Assembly: GCA_041394885.1 (NCBI GenBank)
Contig: JAWKHI010000035.1
Coordinates: 1-64,000, forward strand
Direction: 5' to 3'
Length of the DNA: 64,000 nucleotides
Origin: DSOI01 sp041394885
GTDB lineage: Bacteria > Acidobacteriota > Terriglobia > Bryobacterales > Bryobacteraceae
This document shows, one piece after another, positions 1-7,729 of this stretch. Within the stretch, counting starts at the first letter, position 1. Each line of letters starts with the position of its first letter. The position numbers and the translations under genes are program-made. The notes beneath the pieces were generated by a model. The model saw only the letters and a list, made by a program, of their open reading frames with translations. It was not told where the DNA came from and ran no database searches.

Positions 1-1458
1 GGCGCGCGGATCCTCGCCTTCGCTGGCCACGTAGAGCAGGGCCGCGACGCTCGTCTTCTCCGTGGCCGGACGCCGGATGAGGAAGCGCACCGCCACGCCG
101 TCACCGCCGGCGATACTGACATCGTCGTAGCCCGAAGCTTTGCCGTTCAGCCGCATTTGCAGCGCTCCCGGTGGCGGCGCCGCGATCACCTTTTCCTTGA
201 TCGCCGCGATCACTTTTGCAGACCGCGTTTTCCACTCGCCGGGGCTGGCTGGCTCGGGAGCCGGCGGCGGTGTGGTGAACACTTCGTGAACGCGGTAGTT
301 GGCCGCGTCGGCCGGCGGATTGCCTTCGAACGCCGCCAGCGATTCGGGCGGAGCGTTGGAGTAGTCCATATCGAGAGGGCGGCCGGCGGGGGCCTTGAGC
401 AGATGCTTGTCAAAGAAGCGGACGGCCTTTTCGCGGAGGAAGTTCGAGTCTTCGTGGCCGGTGTCCACCACGATGTTGCCGAAGTCACCGGCGCGGCCCG
501 CCTGGCGGTACATGGCGCCGACGGTGCGCTCGAACTCCTGGTAGCCGGCCACGGGAAACAGGGCGTCCTTGCTGCCATGCATCATCAGCAGCGGACGCGG
601 CGAGATCAACGCGCCTTGATGCATCATGTCGTGCATCCAGGAATTGATGGTGAACATGCAGTCGCAGTGGAGCCGCTGCGTGTTTTCGCGGACGTTGGCG
701 GCGTAGGTGCTGATGCCCATCACGGGCGCGACGGCTTTAACGCGGGGGTCGACGGCGGCGGTGAACCAGCTCATCGCGGCGCCGCCGGAGCGTCCGGTCA
801 TGCCGATGCGGGCGGCGTCCACGTCGGGCCTGGTCTCGAGGTAGTCGATGGCGCGCATCGCGTTCCAGACCTCGACACCGGCGGGCGTGTAGCCGCGCGA
901 GTACCAGTCGAACATCTCCTGCCACCCGACGCCGTGATGCACGGCGAAGGCTTCGGCCACCTGAATCGAGTCCAGGATAAACGCCACGTAGCCGTTCTTG
1001 GCGAACGAAATTCCGTGCCGCTGATAGTAGGTCTTGTTGCCCTGGGGCGAATAGGCGTGCCCGCAGACGTAGACGATCGCGGGTTTGCGTCCCGGCGACT
1101 TGGGGATGTAGAGATTGCCGGTGACGTAGATCTTGGGGCTGCTCTCGAAGACGATGTTCTCCACCCAGTAGGAGCCCTTGTCGGCGCGCGCGGTAACACG
1201 CGCGTGGAGCGGGGTTCGCGCCGGCCATGGCAGCAGCCCGAGCATGTCCCGCATCTGTTCCAGGCGCTGGGAACGCACGCGGGCCCAGGTCTCCGGCGAC
1301 GATATCTCGGCGGCGGCCCGGGCGGTGATGGCGGCGGCGCGCTGCTCGAGGTACGCCGTTACCTGGTGTTTGCTTTCGAGCATGCGCCGGAGCGCGTCTT
1401 CGTCAGGCTGGGCGAGCGCCGCGGTGGACGCGAGCAGGGCGGAAAGGAGAAGTCGCAC
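1..1458 (-). CDS. Secreted alpha/beta hydrolase (acetyl-esterase-like), 3' end outside the window
   Basis: A GTG at 1458 opens 486 codons that run uninterrupted off the left edge. The product starts with a signal peptide (MRLLLSALLASTAALAQ), so an exported esterase or peptidase-like enzyme is expected. The nucleophile elbow GRSGG places Ser near residue 224, and DTGHEDSNF places the catalytic His near residue 335. Between them lies a typical hydrolase core with YVCGHAYSPQG and MHGSKDALFPVAGYQEF. A further C-terminal domain continues past the edge. The gene lies 28 bp behind thiG on the same strand, so the two are probably co-transcribed, although a functional link is not obvious. The substrate cannot be read from sequence; acetylated carbohydrate is a guess from the family. 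Long open frames on the opposite strand are shadows. Confidence 0.8.
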   Translation of the reverse strand, partial: MRLLLSALLASTAALAQPDEDALRRMLESKHQVTAYLEQRAAAITARAAAEISSPETWARVRSQRLEQMRDMLGLLPWPARTPLHARVTARADKGSYWVENIVFESSPKIYVTGNLYIPKSPGRKPAIVYVCGHAYSPQGNKTYYQRHGISFAKNGYVAFILDSIQVAEAFAVHHGVGWQEMFDWYSRGYTPAGVEVWNAMRAIDYLETRPDVDAARIGMTGRSGGAAMSWFTAAVDPRVKAVAPVMGISTYAANVRENTQRLHCDCMFTINSWMHDMMHQGALISPRPLLMMHGSKDALFPVAGYQEFERTVGAMYRQAGRAGDFGNIVVDTGHEDSNFLREKAVRFFDKHLLKAPAGRPLDMDYSNAPPESLAAFEGNPPADAANYRVHEVFTTPPPAPEPASPGEWKTRSAKVIAAIKEKVIAAPPPGALQMRLNGKASGYDDVSIAGGDGVAVRFLIRRPATEKTSVAALLYVASEGEDPRA

Positions 1459-1486
1459 GCGCCTATTGTATGGCTTCGAACAGCGC

Positions 1487-2269
1487 TTACGCGTGGATGA
1501 CGCCAGCCAGCGGAGAACTGGCCGTTGCGTAGAGCTTCCGCTCGATGCGCCCGGCTTCGAAGGCAAGCCGTCCGGCTTCGACGGCGAGCCTCATGGCCCG
1601 CGCCATCTTCACCGCATCGCTCGCGCCGGCGATGGCGGTGTTCATGAGGATGCCGTCAAAGCCCAGTTCCATGGCCACCGCCGCGTCCGACGCCGTGCCC
1701 ACACCCGCGTCCACGATCAGCGGCACGCTCGTGATCATCTCGCGCATGATCCGCAAATTCGCGGTATCGCGGATGCCGAGCCCGGAACCGATCGGCGCCG
1801 CCAAGGGCATCACCGCCGCCGCGCCGGCATCGATCAGCTTGCGCGCGTTCACAAGATCGTCGTTGGTGTAGGGCAGCACCACGAATCCTTCGCTCGCCAG
1901 CACGCGAGTGGCCTCGATGAGCCCCTGATTGTCGGGGAACAAGGTGGCTTGGTCGCCGATGACTTCGAGTTTCACCCAGTGGGACAGACCCACCTCGCGG
2001 GCCAGGCGCGCGGTGCGGATGGCTTCGTCGGCGGTGTAGCAGCCGGCGGTGTTGGGCAGGATGAAGATCTCGTCGCGGTCAATGTAGTCGAGCAGCGATT
2101 CCTTGGTCCGGTCCGTGAGGTTGACGCGGCGCACAGCCACAGTCACCATGTCCGCGCCGGACTCCTGATGGCACTGCTTCATTTCGGGGAACGTCCGGTA
2201 CTTGCCCGTTCCTACGATGAGTCGGGACCGGAACGTGCGGCCCGCGATCGAAAGTGAATTGGATGACAT
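1487..2269 (-). CDS. thiG: Thiazole synthase ThiG
   Basis: This 260-aa protein matches the usual length of ThiG, which condenses deoxyxylulose phosphate, dehydroglycine and ThiS-thiocarboxylate sulfur into the thiamine thiazole. The Schiff-base lysine is K100 in SHWVKLEVIGD. Other family blocks are LIVGTGKY, LPNTAGCYTA, MPLAAPIGSGLGI, VDAGVGTASDAAVAMELG and the phosphate-binding stretch ILMNTAIAGA. An in-frame ATG lies upstream (2323), but the ATG at 2269 follows a purine-rich AAGAAG and gives the normal N-terminus. The partners thiS, thiF, thiH and thiO are not adjacent, so they must be encoded elsewhere. No TPP riboswitch is visible upstream. A palindrome at 2321-2337 could be an operator. 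Confidence 0.95.
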   Translation of the reverse strand: MSSNSLSIAGRTFRSRLIVGTGKYRTFPEMKQCHQESGADMVTVAVRRVNLTDRTKESLLDYIDRDEIFILPNTAGCYTADEAIRTARLAREVGLSHWVKLEVIGDQATLFPDNQGLIEATRVLASEGFVVLPYTNDDLVNARKLIDAGAAAVMPLAAPIGSGLGIRDTANLRIMREMITSVPLIVDAGVGTASDAAVAMELGFDGILMNTAIAGASDAVKMARAMRLAVEAGRLAFEAGRIERKLYATASSPLAGVIHA

Positions 2270-2320
2270 GGGGCTTCTTTTCTGAGTGTAGCCGCTTGCG
2301 TGCGGCAAGGGGCGCCGATC

Positions 2321-2337
2321 CACGACAACTTGTCGTG
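2321..2337. promoter_or_regulatory. Perfect 17-bp palindrome upstream of thiG (operator candidate)
   Basis: CACGACAA-C-TTGTCGTG has two 8-bp arms around one central base. It lies 52 bp upstream of the thiG start codon and about 100 bp upstream of the plus-strand small ORF. There is no T-tract, so it is not a terminator. A transcription-factor site is the likely role; the factor is unknown. Confidence 0.4.
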
Positions 2338-2438
2338 CGCGGGACGGTTTGTCCGGCGGCGCGCGCCATCGATACCGCTATGGCATTGATTTCATTGTGT
2401 GAGCATTTGGCAGCGCGGTTGCACATTGAGCGGTCACC

Positions 2439-2606
2439 ATGACAACCGCAAGCGAACCCACAAACGCAAACGCAACGGCCGTCGCGCTGGCAGCACTGAG
2501 CCAGGCCATCGGCACTGACGAGATCTTCGATGAGCCGGACGACAACGCTCCGGTGCTTCTGCAGCCGTCGTTCCTCGACTGGCGGGAGGTGGCCACCTGG
2601 CAATAA
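2439..2606 (+). CDS. Small hypothetical protein, 55 aa
   Basis: The ATG at 2439 opens a 55-codon frame ending in TAA at 2604-2606. The product has an Ala/Thr/Asn-rich start, an acidic middle (TDEIFDEPDDNAPV) and ends LDWREVATWQ. There is no signal peptide, no Cys and no recognisable domain. It stands 54 bp in front of the PLP-enzyme gene on the same strand and could be its first operon member. No strong Shine-Dalgarno precedes it. It may be a real small protein or chance, and I do not recognise it. Confidence 0.4.
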   Translation: MTTASEPTNANATAVALAALSQAIGTDEIFDEPDDNAPVLLQPSFLDWREVATWQ

Positions 2607-2660
2607 ATCCTTTCCCTTTTCCCGGGCGGGGCCGCCGCGCCCGCCGTACACTGGGAGGAG

Positions 2661-3779
2661 ATGAAAATCGAGACACTGGCGGTCCACGCGGGCCGGCATC
2701 CCGATCCGGCCACGGGCGCGATCGCGTCACCGATCTACCTCTCCTCCACCTACGAACGCGACGCCGACGGACGCTACCCACGCGGCTTCAGCTACTCGCG
2801 CGAGAACAATCCCAACCGGCGTTCCCTCGAACAGTGCCTGGCGGCGCTCGAAGGGGGCAAGGACTCGCTGGCGTTTTCCTCGGGCTTGGCGGCCGTGGCC
2901 GCCGTGATACAGGGGCTCGAGCCCGGCGATCATATCCTGGCCTCCGACGACGTCTACTACGGCGTCCGCCGTGTGATCCACGAGGTCTATGGCAAATGGC
3001 CTATCGAGACCTCCTACGCCGACTTCTCCTCGATCGATTCCTTTCGCGCCGCGCTTCGTCCAAACACCCGCCTCGTCTGGTTTGAGACCCCCTCCAATCC
3101 TCTGCTGAAAATCATCGACCTCGGCGCCATCGGCGAGATCGCGCGCGCCACCAAAGCCATCACGGTGTGCGACTCCACCTTCGCTACCCCCGTCCTCCAA
3201 CGTCCGCTCGATCATTCGATCGACATGGTGATGCACTCCACCACCAAGTACATCAACGGCCACAGTGACTCGCTCGGCGGCGCGCTCATCACGCGCCACG
3301 ACAACTACCTGTTCGAGCGCGCGCGGCGCAATCAGCGAGTGGGCGGCGCGGTGCCCTCGCCGATGGAGTGCTGGCTCACGCTACGCGGCATTGAGACGCT
3401 GCCGTGGCGGGTCCGCGCGCAATCGGCTCATGCGCTGGAGGTGGCGCGGTACCTCGCCGGACATCCCAAGGTGGAACGCGTCTACTATCCCGGACTCGAA
3501 ACACATCCGGGGCACGCGCTTGCCGCGCGCCAGATGTCGGCGTTCGGCGGTATGCTGTCGTTCCAGGTGCGCGGCGGGGAACCGGAGGCGATGGCGGCGG
3601 TGGCGCGGGCGCGGCTGTTTCTGCGCGCCACGAGCCTGGGAGGCACGCATAGTCTGATCGAGCATCGGGCGTCTGTTGAGGGCCCCTCCAGCACCACGCC
3701 GCGCAATCTCATCCGGACCTCGATCGGGCTCGAGCACCCGGCGGACCTGATCGACGATCTGACACAGGCGCTGGCATGA
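2661..3779 (+). CDS. Trans-sulfuration PLP enzyme (cystathionine gamma-synthase/lyase family)
   Basis: At 372 aa this is the usual family length, and the start follows a strong GGAGGAG. It is a fold-type I PLP enzyme of sulfur amino-acid metabolism. The cofactor lysine is K196 in MHSTTKYINGHSD. Other landmarks are YSRENNPNR, AFSSGLAA, ASDDVYYG, FETPSNP, and the C-terminal SLGGTHSLIEHRAS and RTSIGLE blocks. Sequence alone does not separate cystathionine synthase, cystathionine lyase and methionine gamma-lyase, so no symbol is given. The stop codon overlaps the start of a periplasmic binding protein (ATGA). The gene therefore heads a four-gene unit with an ABC importer, which suggests a link between sulfur metabolism and cofactor uptake. 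Confidence 0.9.
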   Translation: MKIETLAVHAGRHPDPATGAIASPIYLSSTYERDADGRYPRGFSYSRENNPNRRSLEQCLAALEGGKDSLAFSSGLAAVAAVIQGLEPGDHILASDDVYYGVRRVIHEVYGKWPIETSYADFSSIDSFRAALRPNTRLVWFETPSNPLLKIIDLGAIGEIARATKAITVCDSTFATPVLQRPLDHSIDMVMHSTTKYINGHSDSLGGALITRHDNYLFERARRNQRVGGAVPSPMECWLTLRGIETLPWRVRAQSAHALEVARYLAGHPKVERVYYPGLETHPGHALAARQMSAFGGMLSFQVRGGEPEAMAAVARARLFLRATSLGGTHSLIEHRASVEGPSSTTPRNLIRTSIGLEHPADLIDDLTQALA

Positions 3780-4627
3780 CGATTCGCGGGATCGGAGTCG
3801 CCGCGCTGTTGTGGCCGCTCGCCGCCGCCGCGGCTCCGCGCATCGTCTCCACCGGACCCGCCATCACCGAGATCCTGTTCGCGCTCGAACTGGGCCCCAA
3901 CGTCGCCGCCGTTTCCAACTATTGCCATTATCCGGAAGCCGTCCGGCGGCTTCCCAAGATCGGCACCTACCTCGAGCCCAATCTGGAATCGATCGCCGTT
4001 CTGCAGCCGGACCTGGTGATCGTGGAACGGCTGCCCAATAACGCCGTGGACCAGTTGCGGCGGCTGCGGCTGCACGTGCTCGAAGTGGAGTTCGGGACGC
4101 TCGACAAAATCTACGCCTCGATGCGGGCCATCGCGCGAGCCGGCGGCGTGCCCATCCGTGGGGACCAACTGGTGAGCCGGATTCGCGCGCGCCTCGAAGC
4201 CGTCCGTGTCCGCGCGGCCAAGCTTCCTCCGCGCAGCATGATCTTCCTGGTGGGACGCAATCCCGGGCGGCTGGAAGGCCTCATCGCCGTCGGAAAAGGA
4301 TCGTATCTCAACGAACTGATCGCGCTTGCCGGCGGACGCAATCCCCTGGCGCAAGGCCCGCTCGCCTATGCCAAGGTGTCGCTCGAGTCCCTGGTGGCGG
4401 TGAACCCGGACCTCATTCTCGACATGGGCGACATGTCGCAAACCGCCGGCACTCCCGCTCATCGCCAAGCGGTGCTGCGGCTGTGGCAGCCGATGAAGAT
4501 GCTCGCCGCGGTTCGGACCGGCAACGTCCACGCCATTGACTCCGACATCTTCGTAGTTCCCGGGCCGCGCATAGCCGATGCGGCCGAAGAGTTCGCCCGG
4601 CTGCTGCATCCGGAGCCCACGCGATAA
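3776..4627 (+). CDS. ABC transporter periplasmic binding protein (BtuF/FhuD-type, cobalamin or ferric siderophore)
   Basis: This 283-aa protein starts with a hydrophobic export signal (GVAALLWPLAAAAAP) and continues as a class III, helical-backbone binding protein. The first lobe has RIVSTGPAITEILFALELG and NYCHYPEAVRRLPKIG, then LQPDLVIVE. The second lobe has LVGRNPGRLEGLIAVGKGSYLNELIALAGG and VPGPRIADAAEEFARLL. It captures substrate in the periplasm for the following ATPase and permease. Its start overlaps the PLP-enzyme stop by 4 nt, and its stop shares one base with the ATPase start. The NYCHYP stretch recalls BtuF-type vitamin B12 binders, but iron-chelate binders have similar folds. Substrate assignment is therefore inferred. 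Confidence 0.85.
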   Translation: MTIRGIGVAALLWPLAAAAAPRIVSTGPAITEILFALELGPNVAAVSNYCHYPEAVRRLPKIGTYLEPNLESIAVLQPDLVIVERLPNNAVDQLRRLRLHVLEVEFGTLDKIYASMRAIARAGGVPIRGDQLVSRIRARLEAVRVRAAKLPPRSMIFLVGRNPGRLEGLIAVGKGSYLNELIALAGGRNPLAQGPLAYAKVSLESLVAVNPDLILDMGDMSQTAGTPAHRQAVLRLWQPMKMLAAVRTGNVHAIDSDIFVVPGPRIADAAEEFARLLHPEPTR

Positions 4628-5394
4628 TGGCGCGTTACGAGTTGGCGGGCGTCGGCATGCGGTACTCGGGCACGCCCGTGCTGAGCGGCGTTTCGCTCGC
4701 GGTGGACGGGGGCGGGCTCACGGCGATCGCCGGCCCCAACGGCGCGGGCAAATCCACTCTGCTCGGCATCATGGCAAACCTGCGCGGCGGATACTCCGGC
4801 GTCTGCGCCTACGACGGCTTGAATCTCGAACGCTGGCAGCGGAGGCCCTTTGCGCGTCACGTCGCCTTCGTTCCGCAAAGCCTGCATCTCGAATTTCCTT
4901 TCTCCGCCGAACAAGTGGTTCTGATGGGCCGTACGCCGCATGCCACGGGCATGTTCGAAACCGGGGACGACTACGCCCACGCCGAAGCGGCAATGCGGCT
5001 CACCGATACGCTCCAGTTCCGGCATCGCGACTTTCGATCGCTCAGCGGCGGCGAGCGGCAGCGGGTGGTGCTGGCTTCCGCGCTTGCCCAGTCGGCGGAG
5101 ACGCTCCTGCTCGACGAACCCACCACGTACCTGGACCTGGAGCACCAGGTGTCTATCTACCGTCTGCTGCGCGAGCGCGCCCGCGCCGGGAGCCTCATCG
5201 TGACCGTGACGCATGACCTCAACCTCGCCGCGCGGTATGCCGACCGTGTGCTGATCCTGAGTGAGGGGCGCCTGGTGGCCGACGGCGCGCCCGCCGATGC
5301 GCTGTCGCCCGAGCGCGTGGCGGAAGTGTTCCGCGTGCCCGCGCGCGCCCTCCAGACTCCGGAAGGGCGGCCCTGGATCGTGTATGGCGACTGA
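4627..5394 (+). CDS. ABC transporter ATP-binding protein (BtuD/FepC-type)
   Basis: This 255-aa cytoplasmic ATPase drives the importer. Walker A is GPNGAGKST (residues 36-44), the signature is LSGGERQ (139-145), Walker B is LLLDEP (160-165) and the switch histidine lies in VTVTHDL. The FVPQS Q-loop is also present. The protein has the usual length for the iron-chelate/cobalamin uptake family. It starts on the last base of the binding-protein stop codon and overlaps the permease start by 11 bp, so the three subunits are translationally coupled. Confidence 0.93.
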   Translation: MARYELAGVGMRYSGTPVLSGVSLAVDGGGLTAIAGPNGAGKSTLLGIMANLRGGYSGVCAYDGLNLERWQRRPFARHVAFVPQSLHLEFPFSAEQVVLMGRTPHATGMFETGDDYAHAEAAMRLTDTLQFRHRDFRSLSGGERQRVVLASALAQSAETLLLDEPTTYLDLEHQVSIYRLLRERARAGSLIVTVTHDLNLAARYADRVLILSEGRLVADGAPADALSPERVAEVFRVPARALQTPEGRPWIVYGD

Positions 5395-6388
5395 GGCGTC
5401 CCGCCGTTCGTTCCACGTTGCCATCGCGGTCTGCGGCGCCTTTCTCGCCGTCTCGTTCGCGATCTCGATCCTGGCCGGCGCGTCTTCGCTCGATTTCGGC
5501 CGCGCCTTGGCTGGGGAATCGCCGCACTACGAAGTGCTGGTCCATTTCCGGCTGCCGCGCGTGCTGCTGGCGATGCTCGGCGGCGGGTGCCTGGCGCTGG
5601 CGGGAGCGTTGTTCCAAGCTCTCCTGCGCGACGCGTTGGCGACCCCCTACACCACCGGCGTTTCGAGCGGCGCCGCGCTCGGCGCGGTGATCATGATCTC
5701 ACTCGGATGGAGCGAGATCGCGGGGTTGCCGGCGATCTGGATCGGCGCGTTCGCGGGGGCGGGCGCGGTGCTGGCTCTGGTGACGGCGATCGCCACCGAA
5801 GGCCGGCGCGTGTCGTCATTCACGCTGCTGCTGGCCGGCGTGGCGCTCAACAGCATCTGCGGATCGCTGATCCTGTTCCTGCACAGCTTCGCCAACCTGT
5901 CGCAATCGTTCTCGATCGCGCGCTGGCTGATGGGCGGCATCGAGCCGGTGCGGTATGGCACGCTGGCGGTGATCGCATCGATGGCTGGCGCGGTTTGCGC
6001 GGTGGTGATCGCGCAAGGCCGCGAATGGAACGCGGTGGCGGCGGGCGAGGAATGGGCCGCGGCGCGGGGGGTGAACGTGCGGCGGCTCACCGTCATCGGC
6101 TTTCTGGCCGGATCGTTCCTCACCGGATTGATCACCGCCTTTACCGGACCGGTGGGCTTCATCGGCCTCATCGTGCCGCATGCGCTGCGCCTGCGGCTCG
6201 ATCCGGATCATCGTTTGCTGCTGCCTTGTTCGTTTTTGGGCGGCGCCGCGTTTTTGGCTTTATGCGACGGCTTTGCCCGCGTAATCGTGGCGCCGGCGGA
6301 ACTGCCGGTGGGCGTGGTGACGGCGCTGCTGGGCGGGCCGTTTTTCATATGGCTGCTGCGGTCGCGCCGCAAGGTGTTTTGGCTGTGA
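5384..6388 (+). CDS. ABC transporter permease (FecCD/BtuC family)
   Basis: The ATG at 5384 gives a 334-aa inner-membrane protein with about nine to ten hydrophobic segments, typical of FecCD permeases. Family blocks are VHFRLPRVLLAMLGGGCLALAG, ALFQALLRDALATPYTTGVSSGA, TGPVGFIGLIVPHALR and ELPVGVVTALLGGPFFIWLL. It forms the translocation pathway with the preceding ATPase and binding protein. The frame is open upstream of 5384, but earlier starts would lie deep inside the ATPase gene and lack membrane character. The gene ends just before a tandem-repeat block. No TonB-dependent receptor is in this operon. Confidence 0.92.
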   Translation: MATEASRRSFHVAIAVCGAFLAVSFAISILAGASSLDFGRALAGESPHYEVLVHFRLPRVLLAMLGGGCLALAGALFQALLRDALATPYTTGVSSGAALGAVIMISLGWSEIAGLPAIWIGAFAGAGAVLALVTAIATEGRRVSSFTLLLAGVALNSICGSLILFLHSFANLSQSFSIARWLMGGIEPVRYGTLAVIASMAGAVCAVVIAQGREWNAVAAGEEWAAARGVNVRRLTVIGFLAGSFLTGLITAFTGPVGFIGLIVPHALRLRLDPDHRLLLPCSFLGGAAFLALCDGFARVIVAPAELPVGVVTALLGGPFFIWLLRSRRKVFWL

Positions 6389-6394
6389 ACCGGG

Positions 6395-6467
6395 CCGGGT
6401 CGCATAGGGCGGGCCGGGTCACATAGGGCGGCCGGGTCGCATAGGGCGGGCCGGGTCACATAGGGAA
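6395..6467 (+). repeat. Four tandem repeats of about 19 bp (CCGGGTCRCATAGGG core)
   Basis: Copies begin at 6395, 6414, 6432 and 6451, spaced 19, 18 and 19 bp. The core alternates CCGGGTCGCATAGGG and CCGGGTCACATAGGG, joined by CGGG or CGG. The array fills the space between the permease stop and the next gene, and the last copy runs into the AAGGAG ribosome-binding site of that gene. The A/G alternation implies duplication of a two-copy unit. Confidence 0.85.
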
Positions 6468-6476
6468 GGAGACGCA

Positions 6477-6863
6477 ATGGAAAGCCGAACGGATCGAATG
6501 AAACGGGATGCGATGGCGTTCTATGACCTGATGTTCAACCAGTGCCAGCCGCGGGATGCGATCGAGCGATACGCCGGGGACACCTACATCCAGCACAACC
6601 CTGGCGTGGGCGACGGCCAGCAGGCATTCATCGACTATTTTGAGAAAATGGCCGCCGGCTACCCGGGAAAATGGGTGAAGTTCAAACGGGCGATCGCCGA
6701 GAACGATCTCGTCGTCCTCCATTGTCATCAGCACTGGCCGGGCGATCACGACTACGCCGGTATCGACATCTTTCGCTTCGACGGCAGCGGCAAGATCGTC
6801 GAACATTGGGATGTGCTGCAGATCATCCCGGATGCCGCGGCCAACGATAACGGCATGTTCTGA
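6477..6863 (+). CDS. SnoaL-like/NTF2-fold protein
   Basis: This 128-aa cytoplasmic protein has the pattern of SnoaL-like small cone-fold proteins: an N-terminal helix with AMAFYDLMFNQCQPRDAIERY, then YIQHNPGVGDGQQAFIDYF, and VLHCHQHWPGDHDYAGIDIFRFDGSGKIVEHWD. The last block is diagnostic for the predicted aldol-condensation-type SnoaL group; actual chemistry is unknown. AAGGAG precedes the ATG by 7 nt, directly after the tandem repeats. It stands alone: upstream is the ABC permease, and downstream the convergent binding protein ends 2 bp away. Confidence 0.8.
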   Translation: MESRTDRMKRDAMAFYDLMFNQCQPRDAIERYAGDTYIQHNPGVGDGQQAFIDYFEKMAAGYPGKWVKFKRAIAENDLVVLHCHQHWPGDHDYAGIDIFRFDGSGKIVEHWDVLQIIPDAAANDNGMF

Positions 6864-6865
6864 TA

Positions 6866-7729
6866 TCAGCGGGAAGCCAGCCACTCCGCCGCCACCGCTT
6901 CCACCGCGCGATGCTCGCCGTCGACGGCGTAGTTCAACCGCCGCATCGTGTCGTCGCTCATCGTGCCGGCCAGCTCTTCGAGCGCCGCGCGCAATCCGCT
7001 CCACCGGTCCAGAGCCGGCGCGCGCACCGCCACCGCCGCGTGATAGGGCGGAAAGTATCCGCGATCGTCGGTGAGCACACGTAGCCGGCGCGCGGCGATC
7101 AGGCCGTCGGTGGCCGACGCCGCGATCATGTCCACTCGATCCTGCTCGAGCGCGGCGTAGAGCAACCCCAGATCCATCGCCTTGGGCGCGCCCGCGAGCG
7201 GTAGCCCATAGATCTTACGCAGGCCCGCCAGGCCGTCGGGACGCGTTTCGAATTCGTAGCCCACGCCGAGCTTCCAGGGCTTTGCCCTCTTCGCGGCATC
7301 GCTCAGGGTCACGATGGCATCCTCGGGCTTGACCACCATTGCGAATGTGTTATTGAAACCGAGCGGCGCCATCCACTCGATGTTCCATCGTTCCCGGTAG
7401 GCCGCGCGGACACGATCCTCCACGGCGCGGGCGCCGGCTTCGGCCGGGGCCTTCACCACGTTCAGCAGAGCGGTGCCCGAGTACTCCGGGTACAGGTCGA
7501 TCTCGCCGCTCACCAGCGCCTGGTGCGCCAATAGCGTGCCGCCGAGGTTCAACTTGCGGTCCACGGGCACTCCGAGCCGCGCCTCGAGATGCTGCGCGAG
7601 AATTTCCCCCACGATCAATTGTTCGGTGAAATTCTTGGAGCCCACCGTCAGGCGGCGTTCGCCCCCGCAGCCGCCGATCACGCACGCGAGCGCGGTCAGC
7701 GCCCCGGAGAGAATCGCCGTTCGATCCAT
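6866..7729 (-). CDS. Quaternary-amine-type ABC transporter substrate-binding lipoprotein (OpuBC/EgtU-like)
   Basis: The 287-aa product starts with a lipoprotein-type signal (ALACVIGGC). The OpuAC-like binding domain follows: LTVGSKNFTEQLIVGEILAQ, LGGTLLAHQALVSGEIDLYPEYSG, LGFNNTFAMVV and ALEQDRVDMIAASATDGL. This family binds quaternary amines such as glycine betaine, choline or ergothioneine in an aromatic cage. The start overlaps the permease end by 34 bp in another frame, so binding protein and permease are separate here. It is the last gene of a minus-strand unit headed by egtD, which makes hercynine or ergothioneine a plausible ligand (inference). An open frame extends upstream to 8266, but it lies inside the permease gene and is not credible. 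Confidence 0.87.
   Translation of the reverse strand: MDRTAILSGALTALACVIGGCGGERRLTVGSKNFTEQLIVGEILAQHLEARLGVPVDRKLNLGGTLLAHQALVSGEIDLYPEYSGTALLNVVKAPAEAGARAVEDRVRAAYRERWNIEWMAPLGFNNTFAMVVKPEDAIVTLSDAAKRAKPWKLGVGYEFETRPDGLAGLRKIYGLPLAGAPKAMDLGLLYAALEQDRVDMIAASATDGLIAARRLRVLTDDRGYFPPYHAAVAVRAPALDRWSGLRAALEELAGTMSDDTMRRLNYAVDGEHRAVEAVAAEWLASR

Noticed and set aside
157..1500. A plus-strand open frame of 447 codons over the left-edge hydrolase
   Set aside because: The minus-strand frame has a signal peptide, Ser elbow and His motif; the plus frame has none.
2270..2438. Search for thiS next to thiG
   Set aside because: No frame ends in the Gly-Gly tail of ThiS on either strand; the 55-aa ORF downstream ends in TWQ.
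2270..2660. Possible TPP or cobalamin riboswitch upstream of thiG or the importer operon
   Set aside because: No CTGAGA-type TPP core or B12-box-like conserved stretch could be found by eye.
6395..6467. Tandem repeats considered as a CRISPR array
   Set aside because: Repeats of about 19 bp have no unique spacers and no cas genes are present.
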